Assembly: GCA_029939635.1 (NCBI GenBank)
Contig: JAOZSN010000021.1
Span: 1-22,258, forward strand
Direction: 5' to 3'
Length of the DNA: 22,258 nucleotides
From: Deltaproteobacteria bacterium
GTDB lineage: Bacteria; Desulfobacterota; Desulfobulbia; Desulfobulbales; SURF-16
Part shown: positions 14,255 to 21,669 of the stretch, one piece after another
Numbering within the stretch: the first letter of the stretch is position 1
Layout: the number at the start of each line of letters is the position of its first letter
Notes under the pieces: model-generated
The model's database searches: none
Told to the model about the DNA's origin: nothing
Seen by the model: the letters and a program-made list of their open reading frames with translations, nothing else
Position numbers and translations under genes: made by a program

Positions 14255-14289
14255 GGGAACCTCAAAAATGGTTCAGGTTGACGTATTTT

Positions 14290-15636
14290 TTATTTCAAGA
14301 AAATAATTCGCCCCAATTTAGCACTCCAACGCGGCTCTCGACCGACAAACTTAGCAAGACGATCCTCAATATCAGCAGGCAATATATTGACATGGGCTGC
14401 TGCCTGAACAAGCCAGTCCGAAAAATCAGAACAGTGCTCTACCAAGCCTAACTCTATAACCTTAGCCAACCGATAATCATCACCATCCATTTCAACCATG
14501 GGGCCTGCAATTTTTTCAAGGGACAAATCAATCTGCTGCCAGCTATAGCCCTGAATACGTCGTAAGGATATGGGGTCTTCAGCCAACGACTGGAGCAACA
14601 ATTCGGCCGGGTTATCGAGAAGAATAAAGATAGATTTCAAAAAACGCAGCAACCCGTGACTATTATCACGATACTCAGCAATATGGTCATGACAGCGACT
14701 GGTGTCACTGGTTGCTAAACGTCCATCATTATTACTAAGGATATTGAGTAATTGCTTCTTACGTTGCCACTGCTCTGTTTTACCAACATGGAGCAAACCA
14801 AACTTTGACACCTCCACGGCCTTTAACAGCATGGCCATAAAAAGAAATGTCTTAGCAGTTATGGAAAAAGCTGAAAGATCGCCATCAGGAAAACGAAATT
14901 CGATATGAAAATTTGCTAACCACCCTTGCTCATTAAACTGGACATGCTCAAGGTTAAAAAAGTTTTGATGCTCCGGCACCTCAAAACTCTGGCGCAGGAT
15001 GGCTTGAATATCCTGGCAATGGAGATTTTCAGGGGACAGTTTTAGAAATTCCTGATGGGCATTATGTTGCCGCCGTCGACAAAGCCGCTGCCAGCTGTCA
15101 CCACCACTGGTAAGAAATTTTATCCCAGGGGCGTAGCGACGCATCATGTTCCACAAGTTGGCCAAAACAATCTCTGGAATAGGCTCAGATAGAGCAATAC
15201 CAAGAAGATGAAAATGAAGGCCACATGTTGGCCTTATTCTGACCCCATTGCGCCAGAGAGGGGCAACAATACGTTGATACTGATCCACCAACGCTGTCCA
15301 GTGAGGGTGGCGACCTATGACACGAACCTCAACCCCGCAATGCTCTTTACTCACATCAAAAACACCAAGCCGTCCGAGATTATTCATATCCTGGGACGGC
15401 TTGAGGTCTTTGGTGAGTTGTGGAACCAAGGAATGACGCCTCATTCCTTTGGGCAAGGCAAATTCTATTTCTGTGCCAATCTTAACCGTACGATAGAAAA
15501 GATCCTGATAGTAATCTGCCTCATGAAAAGACAGGGTATCATCTCTACTGGAAAAAATAGGGGAAGATTCGCATAAACAGGATTCTTCTGTTTTTTTCCC
15601 AAGATCAGTTAATTTTGAACATACGCCCAGTGCCAT
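14290..15636 (-). CDS. Putative amidoligase of the glutamine-synthetase/GCS fold (Amidoligase_2-like)
   Basis: A 448-residue cytoplasmic protein. The core motifs fit the GS-like amidoligase superfamily: GTEIEF (E56, E58), GVEVRVI (E103), CGLHFHL (H141, H143) and HIEFRFPDGD (E246, R248), which in this fold hold Mg-ATP and the acyl-phosphate. Such enzymes join a carboxylate to an amine or ammonia with ATP; members are known or proposed in peptide tagging and in small-molecule synthesis. The first 45 residues, with three cysteines, are poorly conserved in pattern, so the start could be later, but no other Met precedes the first motif. The glutamine amidotransferase gene follows after 35 bases and would feed it ammonia. 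Its place in a GTPase/Roadblock cluster suggests that the substrate could be a protein of the cluster; this is speculation. Confidence 0.75.
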   Translation of the reverse strand: MALGVCSKLTDLGKKTEESCLCESSPIFSSRDDTLSFHEADYYQDLFYRTVKIGTEIEFALPKGMRRHSLVPQLTKDLKPSQDMNNLGRLGVFDVSKEHCGVEVRVIGRHPHWTALVDQYQRIVAPLWRNGVRIRPTCGLHFHLLGIALSEPIPEIVLANLWNMMRRYAPGIKFLTSGGDSWQRLCRRRQHNAHQEFLKLSPENLHCQDIQAILRQSFEVPEHQNFFNLEHVQFNEQGWLANFHIEFRFPDGDLSAFSITAKTFLFMAMLLKAVEVSKFGLLHVGKTEQWQRKKQLLNILSNNDGRLATSDTSRCHDHIAEYRDNSHGLLRFLKSIFILLDNPAELLLQSLAEDPISLRRIQGYSWQQIDLSLEKIAGPMVEMDGDDYRLAKVIELGLVEHCSDFSDWLVQAAAHVNILPADIEDRLAKFVGREPRWSAKLGRIIFLK

Positions 15637-15661
15637 AAAAATTATTCGCTAAATGTGGTGG

Positions 15662-16135
15662 CTAATCAAGCATGGTAAAGGTAATGGTCGACCCCCGAAC
15701 TTCAGGGCGAGGCTCAATTTTTTTCTGGGCATGTTTTCCCATTTTCAACAGAGCAGCCTGACCAACATTCATAATGGGACAGGTAAAAGGGACATCAACA
15801 CCATGTTTTAAGATAGATTGGGTCAAGTTCCAGCCTGCACACTTATCAACAATGAGTTGAAGCTCATTGCCCTCCCCTTCCACCCGAAAATCAGCGATAA
15901 ATCCCATCTCGTCTGCAAATATTCTACCAATTTCAGTCAATACTTCCTTGGGATCCTCACCATCAATCTCCAAGCCCATCTCATCTTCCATGATCTGCAA
16001 TAAACTTTTACCAACCTCGCCCATGGCAGCATAGGCTGTTTCACCAAAGAGATCGTAAAGGGCCTTAGCCATCCCTGAAATCATCAAGGTCATCATCCGC
16101 ATCATATTTTTCTTTTTCGCTTCTTCCGTTGCCAT
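15662..16135 (-). CDS. Uncharacterised alpha/beta protein, possibly V4R-like
   Basis: 157 residues from the ATG at 16135, chosen for the AAGGAG eight bases before it; the longer frame from 16228 overlaps the upstream gene. It opens with a Met-rich helical region (KKKNMMRMMTLMISGMAKAL), then helices with GETAYAAMGEVG and a DEMG pair, a beta strand ELQLIVDKCAGWN, a second cysteine in VPFTCPIMN, and a closing strand STITFTML. The order helix-rich N-terminus, strand with Cys, then hydrophobic-Cys-Pro loop recalls V4R small-molecule-binding domains, but I cannot confirm this. No membrane segment. It lies between the PATAN-Roadblock gene (40 bases) and the amidoligase gene (25 bases), so it is part of the operon and may be a ligand sensor. 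Confidence 0.72.
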   Translation of the reverse strand: MATEEAKKKNMMRMMTLMISGMAKALYDLFGETAYAAMGEVGKSLLQIMEDEMGLEIDGEDPKEVLTEIGRIFADEMGFIADFRVEGEGNELQLIVDKCAGWNLTQSILKHGVDVPFTCPIMNVGQAALLKMGKHAQKKIEPRPEVRGSTITFTMLD

Positions 16136-16175
16136 TACTTCTCCTTTGTAAAAAAGATGTGGTTTATGCTTACCA

Positions 16176-16535
16176 TCAAATAGCTCGTTGCAGTTGTTCC
16201 AAATACTTTTTAGCCACCAAGCGTACATTGCCTAAGGTACCGTCTCGACTAACTATACATGCCAGATAATAATTTTTATCAAGAAAACGGGTCAATATCC
16301 AGGCATTGGCTGTCTGGACAAGATTTTCCTCAAAATTTCCTAAATTACTCAAATCTTTTACCGAGCGTTCCACCAGTTTTATGACCATGGCAAATTTAGC
16401 AGAGACCACATCCATATCAGCTCCAGTTGGATTATGAGCTGCCACAGTAATTCCATCCATACCAACGACACCAATGGCTATAACCCCATCCATCTCATCG
16501 GCAATATCTTTAACCATCTGTTTCAAACCTGACAT
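16176..16535 (-). CDS. Possible internally initiated stand-alone Roadblock protein
   Basis: An in-frame ATG at 16535, preceded by AGGAGGTGA with a seven-base gap from AGGAGG, would give a 119-residue protein starting MSGLKQMVKDIADEM, which is exactly a Roadblock domain. The site is a closer match to the anti-Shine-Dalgarno than most gene starts in the window. It could be a true second product or the relic of a fusion of two once-separate genes. Confidence 0.5.
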   Translation of the reverse strand: MSGLKQMVKDIADEMDGVIAIGVVGMDGITVAAHNPTGADMDVVSAKFAMVIKLVERSVKDLSNLGNFEENLVQTANAWILTRFLDKNYYLACIVSRDGTLGNVRLVAKKYLEQLQRAI

Positions 16536-16964
16536 CTGTTCACCTCCTGTGTTTTTAGGACTATCCCTATCGGTTTCATCCATCAATGAGTCATAATTTT
16601 GTTCATCTTTGATCCGCATCCCTTCCATGATCAACCCCAATATGGTTGACTCAATGGTTCGTGTTGGCTTATCAGCTGGTTCCTCAAGAAAAAAAGCATC
16701 AACAGTCTCCCAGCCGATCATTGCCAAGGCTGCATCCTCACCAGTTAAGCTGCCACTGGCAGCATCAACGGGTTCACCGCCTTCAAAGTAGATTGTTCCC
16801 CGTTGTAACCCCTTGCCTTTAATCTCAACTAAACAGGTACGTTGATCTGTTTCCACTAACTGCATAAGACCTGGCATTGTAAAACCACGTAATACTCCAC
16901 CATTTTGACTAAAACCACTATCTAAGGGCTCTACAGATAGTTGGCTCCGCTCTTCATCACCCAT
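16176..16964 (-). CDS. PATAN (DUF4388)-Roadblock two-domain protein, first gene of the cluster
   Basis: 262 residues in two parts. Residues 22-120 match the PATAN/DUF4388 domain: GGVLRGFTMPGLMQLVETDQ, a strand CLVEIKG, RGTIYFEGGEPVDAASG, then GEDAALAMIGWETVDAFFLEE. This domain is common in delta-proteobacterial and cyanobacterial signalling proteins, often with receiver or Roadblock domains. After an acidic linker, residues 144-262 are a full Roadblock/LC7 domain (LKQMVKDIADEMDGVIAIGV ... WILTRFLDKNYYLACIV). The main start has AGGTGA upstream. A second, excellent site, AGGAGGTGA at 16540-16548, lies inside the gene before ATG 16535 and would yield the Roadblock domain alone. As first gene it may set the input to the GTPase downstream. 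Confidence 0.85.
   Translation of the reverse strand: MGDEERSQLSVEPLDSGFSQNGGVLRGFTMPGLMQLVETDQRTCLVEIKGKGLQRGTIYFEGGEPVDAASGSLTGEDAALAMIGWETVDAFFLEEPADKPTRTIESTILGLIMEGMRIKDEQNYDSLMDETDRDSPKNTGGEQMSGLKQMVKDIADEMDGVIAIGVVGMDGITVAAHNPTGADMDVVSAKFAMVIKLVERSVKDLSNLGNFEENLVQTANAWILTRFLDKNYYLACIVSRDGTLGNVRLVAKKYLEQLQRAI
16540..16548 (-). promoter_or_regulatory. Strong internal ribosome binding site
   Basis: Minus strand AGGAGGTGA within the PATAN-Roadblock coding sequence, correctly spaced from ATG 16535, at the domain boundary. Confidence 0.65.
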
Positions 16965-17370
16965 GGGTTCACCTAAGAATGTATTCTAACCCAAACAGTA
17001 GTAGCTGCGATTAGCTTGCCAGCCGCAAACCAAACCAGTAGGATAAGCAGAATGATAGCCCAAAAAGAGCATGTGGTACCGTGCATTACTTTTCACGCCA
17101 TCACAAGCGGGTCACATCGCCAGTGTCGGGATTAGATATATAAAAGTATAGACATTGTTGAAAGTTGAATTTATTATCAAGGCAAAGGCATAGTAAAGTC
17201 AAGATCATTTTTCCCACCTGATTGATGCTGCATACACTTTCTTGAAATTTATGATGTAAAGACACATATATCCCAAGAGAAGTGTCGCCTCTCTCTCCTC
17301 GACAAGTATTCTGTAAAACGCTATAGATTAAGTTGATATTTGACAACATTTATTCATAAAACAAGCAAAA
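16965..17370. other. Gene-free divergent intergenic region
   Basis: This separates the minus-strand cluster from the plus-strand hydrolase gene, so it should hold promoters for both. A TTGACA at 17340-17345 faces the hydrolase but has no matching -10. An 82-codon minus-strand frame (17101-17349) has no ribosome binding site and no recognisable sequence; I do not accept it as a gene. No repeat or strong hairpin is seen. Confidence 0.5.
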
Positions 17371-17832
17371 ATGACGGCTTTTTTTTTACATGGACTTGAA
17401 TCCTCAAGCAAAGGAAATAAAAGTCAATATTTTATAAAAAATTTCCCAGAAATGATCGTGGCTGATTATCAAGGATCCTTGGAAAATCGTCTTAAAACCT
17501 TAGAGAAATTGATCGATGATCGTCAGGACCTCACCCTGATAGGTTCAAGCTATGGAGGGCTCATGGCAACATGTTACGCCCTAAAAAAACCGACGAATAT
17601 CACGAAATTGATACTCTTGGCTCCGGCCCTCAACTATAATTACCAACCACCTGCCAGCACCATTGATGTACCAGTCACCATGTACATAGGCAGAAATGAC
17701 ACAGTGACACCCCCGGCTAAAGTAATACCCCTTGCACAGGCAACCTTTGCCCATATGAAAATTATTCACAGTAACGATGATCATTTACTAACCACCACCT
17801 TTCCATCAATTAATTGGCATAAACTGCTGTAG
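17371..17832 (+). CDS. Small alpha/beta-hydrolase (YqiA-like esterase)
   Basis: A 153-residue minimal alpha/beta-hydrolase. The oxyanion segment FLHGLESS comes first, then the nucleophile elbow GSSYGG (S60), an aspartate in GRNDTVTP (D110), and the histidine in DDHLL (H138), so the catalytic triad is complete. The size and order fit the YqiA/UPF0227-type esterases, which hydrolyse short acyl esters or thioesters in the cytoplasm. There is no signal peptide or lid domain. The start has no clear ribosome binding site, but the hydrolase strand begins at once after it. It ends 13 bases before the ATG of the kinase-like gene, so the two are probably co-transcribed. Substrate unknown. Confidence 0.8.
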   Translation: MTAFFLHGLESSSKGNKSQYFIKNFPEMIVADYQGSLENRLKTLEKLIDDRQDLTLIGSSYGGLMATCYALKKPTNITKLILLAPALNYNYQPPASTIDVPVTMYIGRNDTVTPPAKVIPLAQATFAHMKIIHSNDDHLLTTTFPSINWHKLL

Positions 17833-17845
17833 GATCGTGAAAACC

Positions 17846-19675
17846 ATGGAAAAACTGACCCTCCTATATGTAGATGACGAAGAAATCAACCTGACATCTT
17901 TTAAGGTTGCCTTCCGGCACCGTTTTGATATCCATACAGCTCTAAGTGGTGAAGAGGCACTTGCCCTCTTAAAACAGCTGGATGATGTTGCTATGGTAGT
18001 CGCGGACCAACGTATGCCAGGCATGAGTGGCACCGAATTACTACAGGAAATTAGCAGAATATATCCTGATACAGTTCGCATCATGCTTACTGCTTTTAGC
18101 GACCCACCCGATATTATTGATGCCATCAATAAAGGTGAAGTCTACTCCTACCTCCGCAAACCATGGGAAGAAACAACCTTAGTCATTAATCTCGACAAGG
18201 CAGCGGAAAAATATCACCTTCAGCAACAAAACAAAAAACTTATTCGTGAACTGAGCGAAAAAAATCAGGCATTAGAAAAAGAGCTTCACGTCGGCCAAAA
18301 ACTTCGAGAAGCCCTTATTCGCCGAGACATGATTCTTGCAGCCGTCAACGATACAGCCCAAAAACTAATCCGTTATCGTGAATGGCGTCCATTCACCAAG
18401 CCCCTTATCGCTAGATTAGGAGTTGTCATGGCGGCCTCTCGTGTCCATATCTACCGTAACTATCATGACATTGAGGGTAACCTACGAACCAGAAGTGAAT
18501 TTTCTTGGATCAGCGAGAACGGTGGTCATGACGACAAACTAGCTATAGCCCATGACTTTGATTATAAGGAGATAGATCTTGAGCGCTGGCCTCTACTTTT
18601 TGAAAGTGGCACCATGATAGCCACTACCATTGATGATATGCCAAACAAAGAGGCTAACCGCCTCCAAAGGATTGACATTCAATCCATCGCCTGCTCCCCA
18701 ATCAATATTAAAAACAGATCCTGGGGTTTTTTATGCCTGGTGGACTGCCAGTCAAAACGAACCTGGCATGAAGAGGAACTCGAAGCGATAAAGGCAGCTG
18801 CCAGCCTCATCGGAGAAGCAGTACATCGTGAAGAAATTGAACAAGATCTTACCCTAAAACAAGATCAGCTAGCTCACGCCGGGCGGCTCAATGCCATAGG
18901 CGAAATGGCTGAGGGTGTGGCATATGAGATTGACGAGTCAATGTCCATCATTAGCCTTGAGGCAGATAAATTCAAAGAGTATTTCAGCAAAAATGCTCCC
19001 GAGATGAAGGAGATGGAGGCAGCACAAGATATTGTCCGCCAAGTCAGTAAAACCATGCGCATGATTGAAGATATGCGCAGTTTTGCCAGTTTTTCAGATA
19101 AACATTTCAGTGAAACTAACCTATATTGGCCCACGACCAAGGCGTTATCTTTTTTCAGGGAACAATTTCGCCTCTACCTCATAACCTTGGATGAAGATCT
19201 TTCCGAAGAAATTCCCTTCATCAAATCAGACAGCCAGCTTTATGGCCAGATTGTTGTCAATCTACTTTCTAATGCGCGATATGCCGTGCGAAAAATGGCA
19301 GAAAAAACCTCTGGCCATAAAATGAGGATACAAATACGCCTCTATGAAGAACCCGTAACCTCGGCATGGAAAAACAAACTGCCAACAGAGACGCCTTTTG
19401 ACAAGGTATCCTCCCTCATTATCCTTGAAGTAGTAGATAATGGCATTGGCATGTCCGAAGAGACCAAGCACCGTTGTATAGACCCATTTTTTTCAACAAA
19501 ACCAAGCGGCCAAGGAACAGGCCTGGGTTTATCAGTAACTAACTCCTTGGTCAAAGAGTTGGGCTTTGTCCTGGAAATTGAATCGACACCTGACTCAGGT
19601 TCCACCTTTCGTATCCTGATCCCAGCGTATGAAGAATATCCCACCCTGCTTGACAATAATATTGTCATAGCCTAA
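17846..19675 (+). CDS. Receiver-GAF-histidine-kinase-like protein lacking the phospho-acceptor histidine
   Basis: A soluble protein of 609 residues from ATG 17846 (GTG 17837 would sit too close to the AGGA site). Receiver domain 1-120 with the phosphorylated D54 in VVADQRMPGMSG and K105. Then a coiled segment (125-160), a GAF-like sensor domain (about 165-325), and a kinase core. The H-box reads LAHAGRLNAIGEMAEGVAYEID, where family members have GVAHEIN: the phospho-acceptor His is Tyr360 (TAT at 18923-18925). The ATP-binding part is intact: NLLSNA (N476), DNGIGM, PFFSTK and GTGLGLS. It may therefore bind ATP yet fail to autophosphorylate in the usual way, acting as a pseudokinase or in another reaction. 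A receiver-only gene follows 91 bases later. Confidence 0.9.
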   Translation: MEKLTLLYVDDEEINLTSFKVAFRHRFDIHTALSGEEALALLKQLDDVAMVVADQRMPGMSGTELLQEISRIYPDTVRIMLTAFSDPPDIIDAINKGEVYSYLRKPWEETTLVINLDKAAEKYHLQQQNKKLIRELSEKNQALEKELHVGQKLREALIRRDMILAAVNDTAQKLIRYREWRPFTKPLIARLGVVMAASRVHIYRNYHDIEGNLRTRSEFSWISENGGHDDKLAIAHDFDYKEIDLERWPLLFESGTMIATTIDDMPNKEANRLQRIDIQSIACSPINIKNRSWGFLCLVDCQSKRTWHEEELEAIKAAASLIGEAVHREEIEQDLTLKQDQLAHAGRLNAIGEMAEGVAYEIDESMSIISLEADKFKEYFSKNAPEMKEMEAAQDIVRQVSKTMRMIEDMRSFASFSDKHFSETNLYWPTTKALSFFREQFRLYLITLDEDLSEEIPFIKSDSQLYGQIVVNLLSNARYAVRKMAEKTSGHKMRIQIRLYEEPVTSAWKNKLPTETPFDKVSSLIILEVVDNGIGMSEETKHRCIDPFFSTKPSGQGTGLGLSVTNSLVKELGFVLEIESTPDSGSTFRILIPAYEEYPTLLDNNIVIA

Positions 19676-19766
19676 CACACAAAAAAACCATTCGACGAAA
19701 GCGCAAAAATGGATTAGAGTAGAAGTATACCTAACCAATAGCAACCACCTATACTTTGCCTACTTT

Positions 19767-20144
19767 ATGAAAAAAATACTTGTGGTTGATGATGAAGAGA
19801 TTAATCGTATCTTCCTTGTTGACCTGCTCAAAATGCATAAAATATCAGCGTCCCAAGCCATTAATGGTTTGGACGCCGTTAAAAAATGGTCAAGTGGTGA
19901 TTTTTCTGCCATTCTTATGGATATCCAGATGCCTGTACTCAATGGCTACGAGGCCACCAGAGAGATACGAGATCTTGAAGATCAAAAAGGACTGCAACAC
20001 ATTCCAATTATAGCAGTGACCGCCTTCCGTACACACGAAGCACGACAAGAATGTTTTGCTGCTGGAATTGATGCCTTTGTTCCCAAGCCAGTGATCATCT
20101 CTGACCTTCTCAATGTTATTCTCCCTTTCACACGAGAACAATAA
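19767..20144 (+). CDS. Stand-alone receiver-domain response regulator
   Basis: A 125-residue CheY/Spo0F-like receiver domain with no output domain. The acidic pair D8-D9, the phosphorylated D52 (ILMDIQMPVLNG), T85 and K107 (VPKP) are all present. The sequence MDIQMPVLNGYEATREIR is typical of receivers that are usually attached to hybrid kinases, so it may be a detached hybrid-kinase receiver. It follows the kinase-like gene in the same direction. If that protein cannot phosphorylate itself, another kinase must supply the phosphate. It converges on pilT; no terminator is obvious in the 44 bases between them. Confidence 0.93.
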   Translation: MKKILVVDDEEINRIFLVDLLKMHKISASQAINGLDAVKKWSSGDFSAILMDIQMPVLNGYEATREIRDLEDQKGLQHIPIIAVTAFRTHEARQECFAAGIDAFVPKPVIISDLLNVILPFTREQ

Positions 20145-20188
20145 CTCAAAGGTCTCGCTCCTCAATCAATCCCTTCTAAGACAACCCT

Positions 20189-21271
20189 CTATACATCGGT
20201 AAAATCAGTGGGCGGTTTCTTCAGAAACTGGACAAATTTACCTTTTTCAATGCAGTGCATATAGGCATCCTCAGCAGAAATCCAACCACGCTGTAGATAA
20301 TCCATAATAGCGTCGTCAAGGGTTTGCATACCAAATTTCTTACCTGTCTGCATGGCAGAGGGAATTTGATACGTCTTCCCTTCACGAATAAGGTTACGCA
20401 CGGCAGGAGTACACACCAAAATTTCCAGGGCTGCACACCGACCTTTGACATCCGCTCGCTTAAAAAGAGTCTGTGAAAGTACTGCCTTGAGGGCATCAGC
20501 CAAGGTAGAACGAACCTGGGGCTGCTGCTCCGAAGGAAAAATCTCGATAACACGGTCAACAGTTTTAGCTGCATTCAAGGTATGGAGAGTACCAAAAACA
20601 AGATGACCTGTCATGGCAGCTTCCATGGCAAGGGAAATGGTTTCCAGATCACGCATCTCACCTACCAGAATGATATCAGGATCCTCACGTAAGGCCCCGC
20701 GCAAAGCAGCAGAAAAGCTTTTGGTGTGGGTTCCAACCTCACGATGATTCACCACCGCCTTCTGACTCTTGTGAACAAATTCAATGGGATCTTCAATGGT
20801 GAGAATATGATCGCTGCGGGTGCGATTAGATTCGTCAACAATAGCAGCCAAGGTGGTTGACTTACCGCTACCAGTTGGCCCGGTCACCAGCACCATACCC
20901 TTAGGCAATTGTGACAACTTATTGACCACAGATGGCAGATTGAGCTGCTGAACAGTTAAAATATCACTGGGAATCTCTCGAAAAACAGCACCGACACCAT
21001 ATTTTTGCTGGAAAAGGTTACCACGATAGCGGGCCAGACCAGGGATCTCGTAACCAAAATCAACATCCCCTGTTTCCTCAAAGAGCTTTGCCTTTTCCTC
21101 GGTGATGATCTCATACACCATGGCCTTGAGCTCATCATTATCCAATGACTTATATTTAACTCGCTCAATATCACCACGGATTCGCAGGATAGGCTTTTGG
21201 CCAGCGACCATATGCAGATCTGAAGCACCCTGCTCATTCATCAATTTAAAAAAGGCGTCTATCTGTGCCAT
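20189..21271 (-). CDS. pilT: Type IV pilus retraction ATPase PilT
   Basis: A 360-residue hexameric ATPase that depolymerises type IV pili at the inner membrane and so powers twitching, DNA uptake and surface sensing. The N-terminal PAS-like domain opens with MNEQGASDLHM, typical of PilT/PilU. Walker A is GPTGSGKS (131-138), the Asp box TIEDPIEF (158-165), Walker B DIILVGEMRD (199-208), the His box GHLVFGTLHT (222-231), and the PilT-specific AVRNLIREGK (290-299) is present. That last motif favours PilT over PilU or PilB. AAGGAG lies before the start. No other pilus gene is in the window. MglA-type GTPases are known to control pilus function in Myxococcus, and one is encoded 8 kb away. Confidence 0.96.
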   Translation of the reverse strand: MAQIDAFFKLMNEQGASDLHMVAGQKPILRIRGDIERVKYKSLDNDELKAMVYEIITEEKAKLFEETGDVDFGYEIPGLARYRGNLFQQKYGVGAVFREIPSDILTVQQLNLPSVVNKLSQLPKGMVLVTGPTGSGKSTTLAAIVDESNRTRSDHILTIEDPIEFVHKSQKAVVNHREVGTHTKSFSAALRGALREDPDIILVGEMRDLETISLAMEAAMTGHLVFGTLHTLNAAKTVDRVIEIFPSEQQPQVRSTLADALKAVLSQTLFKRADVKGRCAALEILVCTPAVRNLIREGKTYQIPSAMQTGKKFGMQTLDDAIMDYLQRGWISAEDAYMHCIEKGKFVQFLKKPPTDFTDV

Positions 21272-21669
21272 TAAAGCTCTCCTTGGCTAAAAAAAAATAC
21301 GTGAGTAAAAATTTTAAAGAAACACGAAACATATTAATATAACATATATTCTGTTGACAATTCAATGATGACAACTTGTTTTTTCTTCATTAGCTAATAT
21401 ATATCCGCCGGGAATAAAACTCCCGACATTCACCTTGCACGGCAGCGCCAGGAACAGTAGGATAAATTTTAAAAACAGTTTACCATGAGCTGGTAATCAG
21501 GGGCAACTCTAGGCTGTACAAGTTTACCCGTGCCTTAGATTAATTCATTTAGGACTTCGAAGTGTACTGGCGTTACTCAAGAAGTCCAGCAGTGTAGCGG
21601 CGAAATGAGCGCAACAATGAGGTACTGGTGAACTTGTACAAATTTTGACTATGAGAGTTTTCCTTACCT
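21272..21669. other. Divergent intergenic region with several hairpins
   Basis: About 400 bases without a gene between pilT (-) and a PHP-domain gene (+). On the minus strand TTGTCA (complement of 21355-21360) followed by TATTAA-like sequence could be a weak pilT promoter. A small hairpin CGGGA/TCCCG lies at 21409-21425, TTACCA/TGGTAA at about 21480-21496, and a long imperfect hairpin at 21515-21640. I recognise no known RNA family. Confidence 0.5.
21515..21640. repeat. 126-nt long imperfect hairpin, candidate structured RNA or small palindromic element
   Basis: The ends TGTACAAGTTTACC (21515-21528) and GGTGAACTTGTACA (21627-21640) pair over 14 positions with one G-T wobble. The pairing continues after one mismatch with GTGCCTTA against TGAGGTAC (8 positions, two wobbles), then TTCATTT with AAATGAG. 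Inside, GGACTTC pairs with GAAGTCC over a 22-base loop. Such depth of pairing is unlikely in random intergenic DNA. Confidence 0.6.

Noticed and set aside
17340..17345. TTGACA as a -35 box for the hydrolase gene
   Set aside because: No acceptable -10 hexamer at 16-18 bases; the position would also put the start of transcription at or after the start codon.
17101..17349. 82-codon minus-strand ORF in the intergenic region
   Set aside because: No ribosome binding site, no recognisable family and low-complexity AT-rich DNA around it.
21515..21640. Integron attC site or MITE
   Set aside because: The ends do not show the RYYYAAC/GTTRRRY core sites of attC, no integrase or cassette is nearby, and no target-site duplication flanks it. 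Without other copies I cannot call it mobile.
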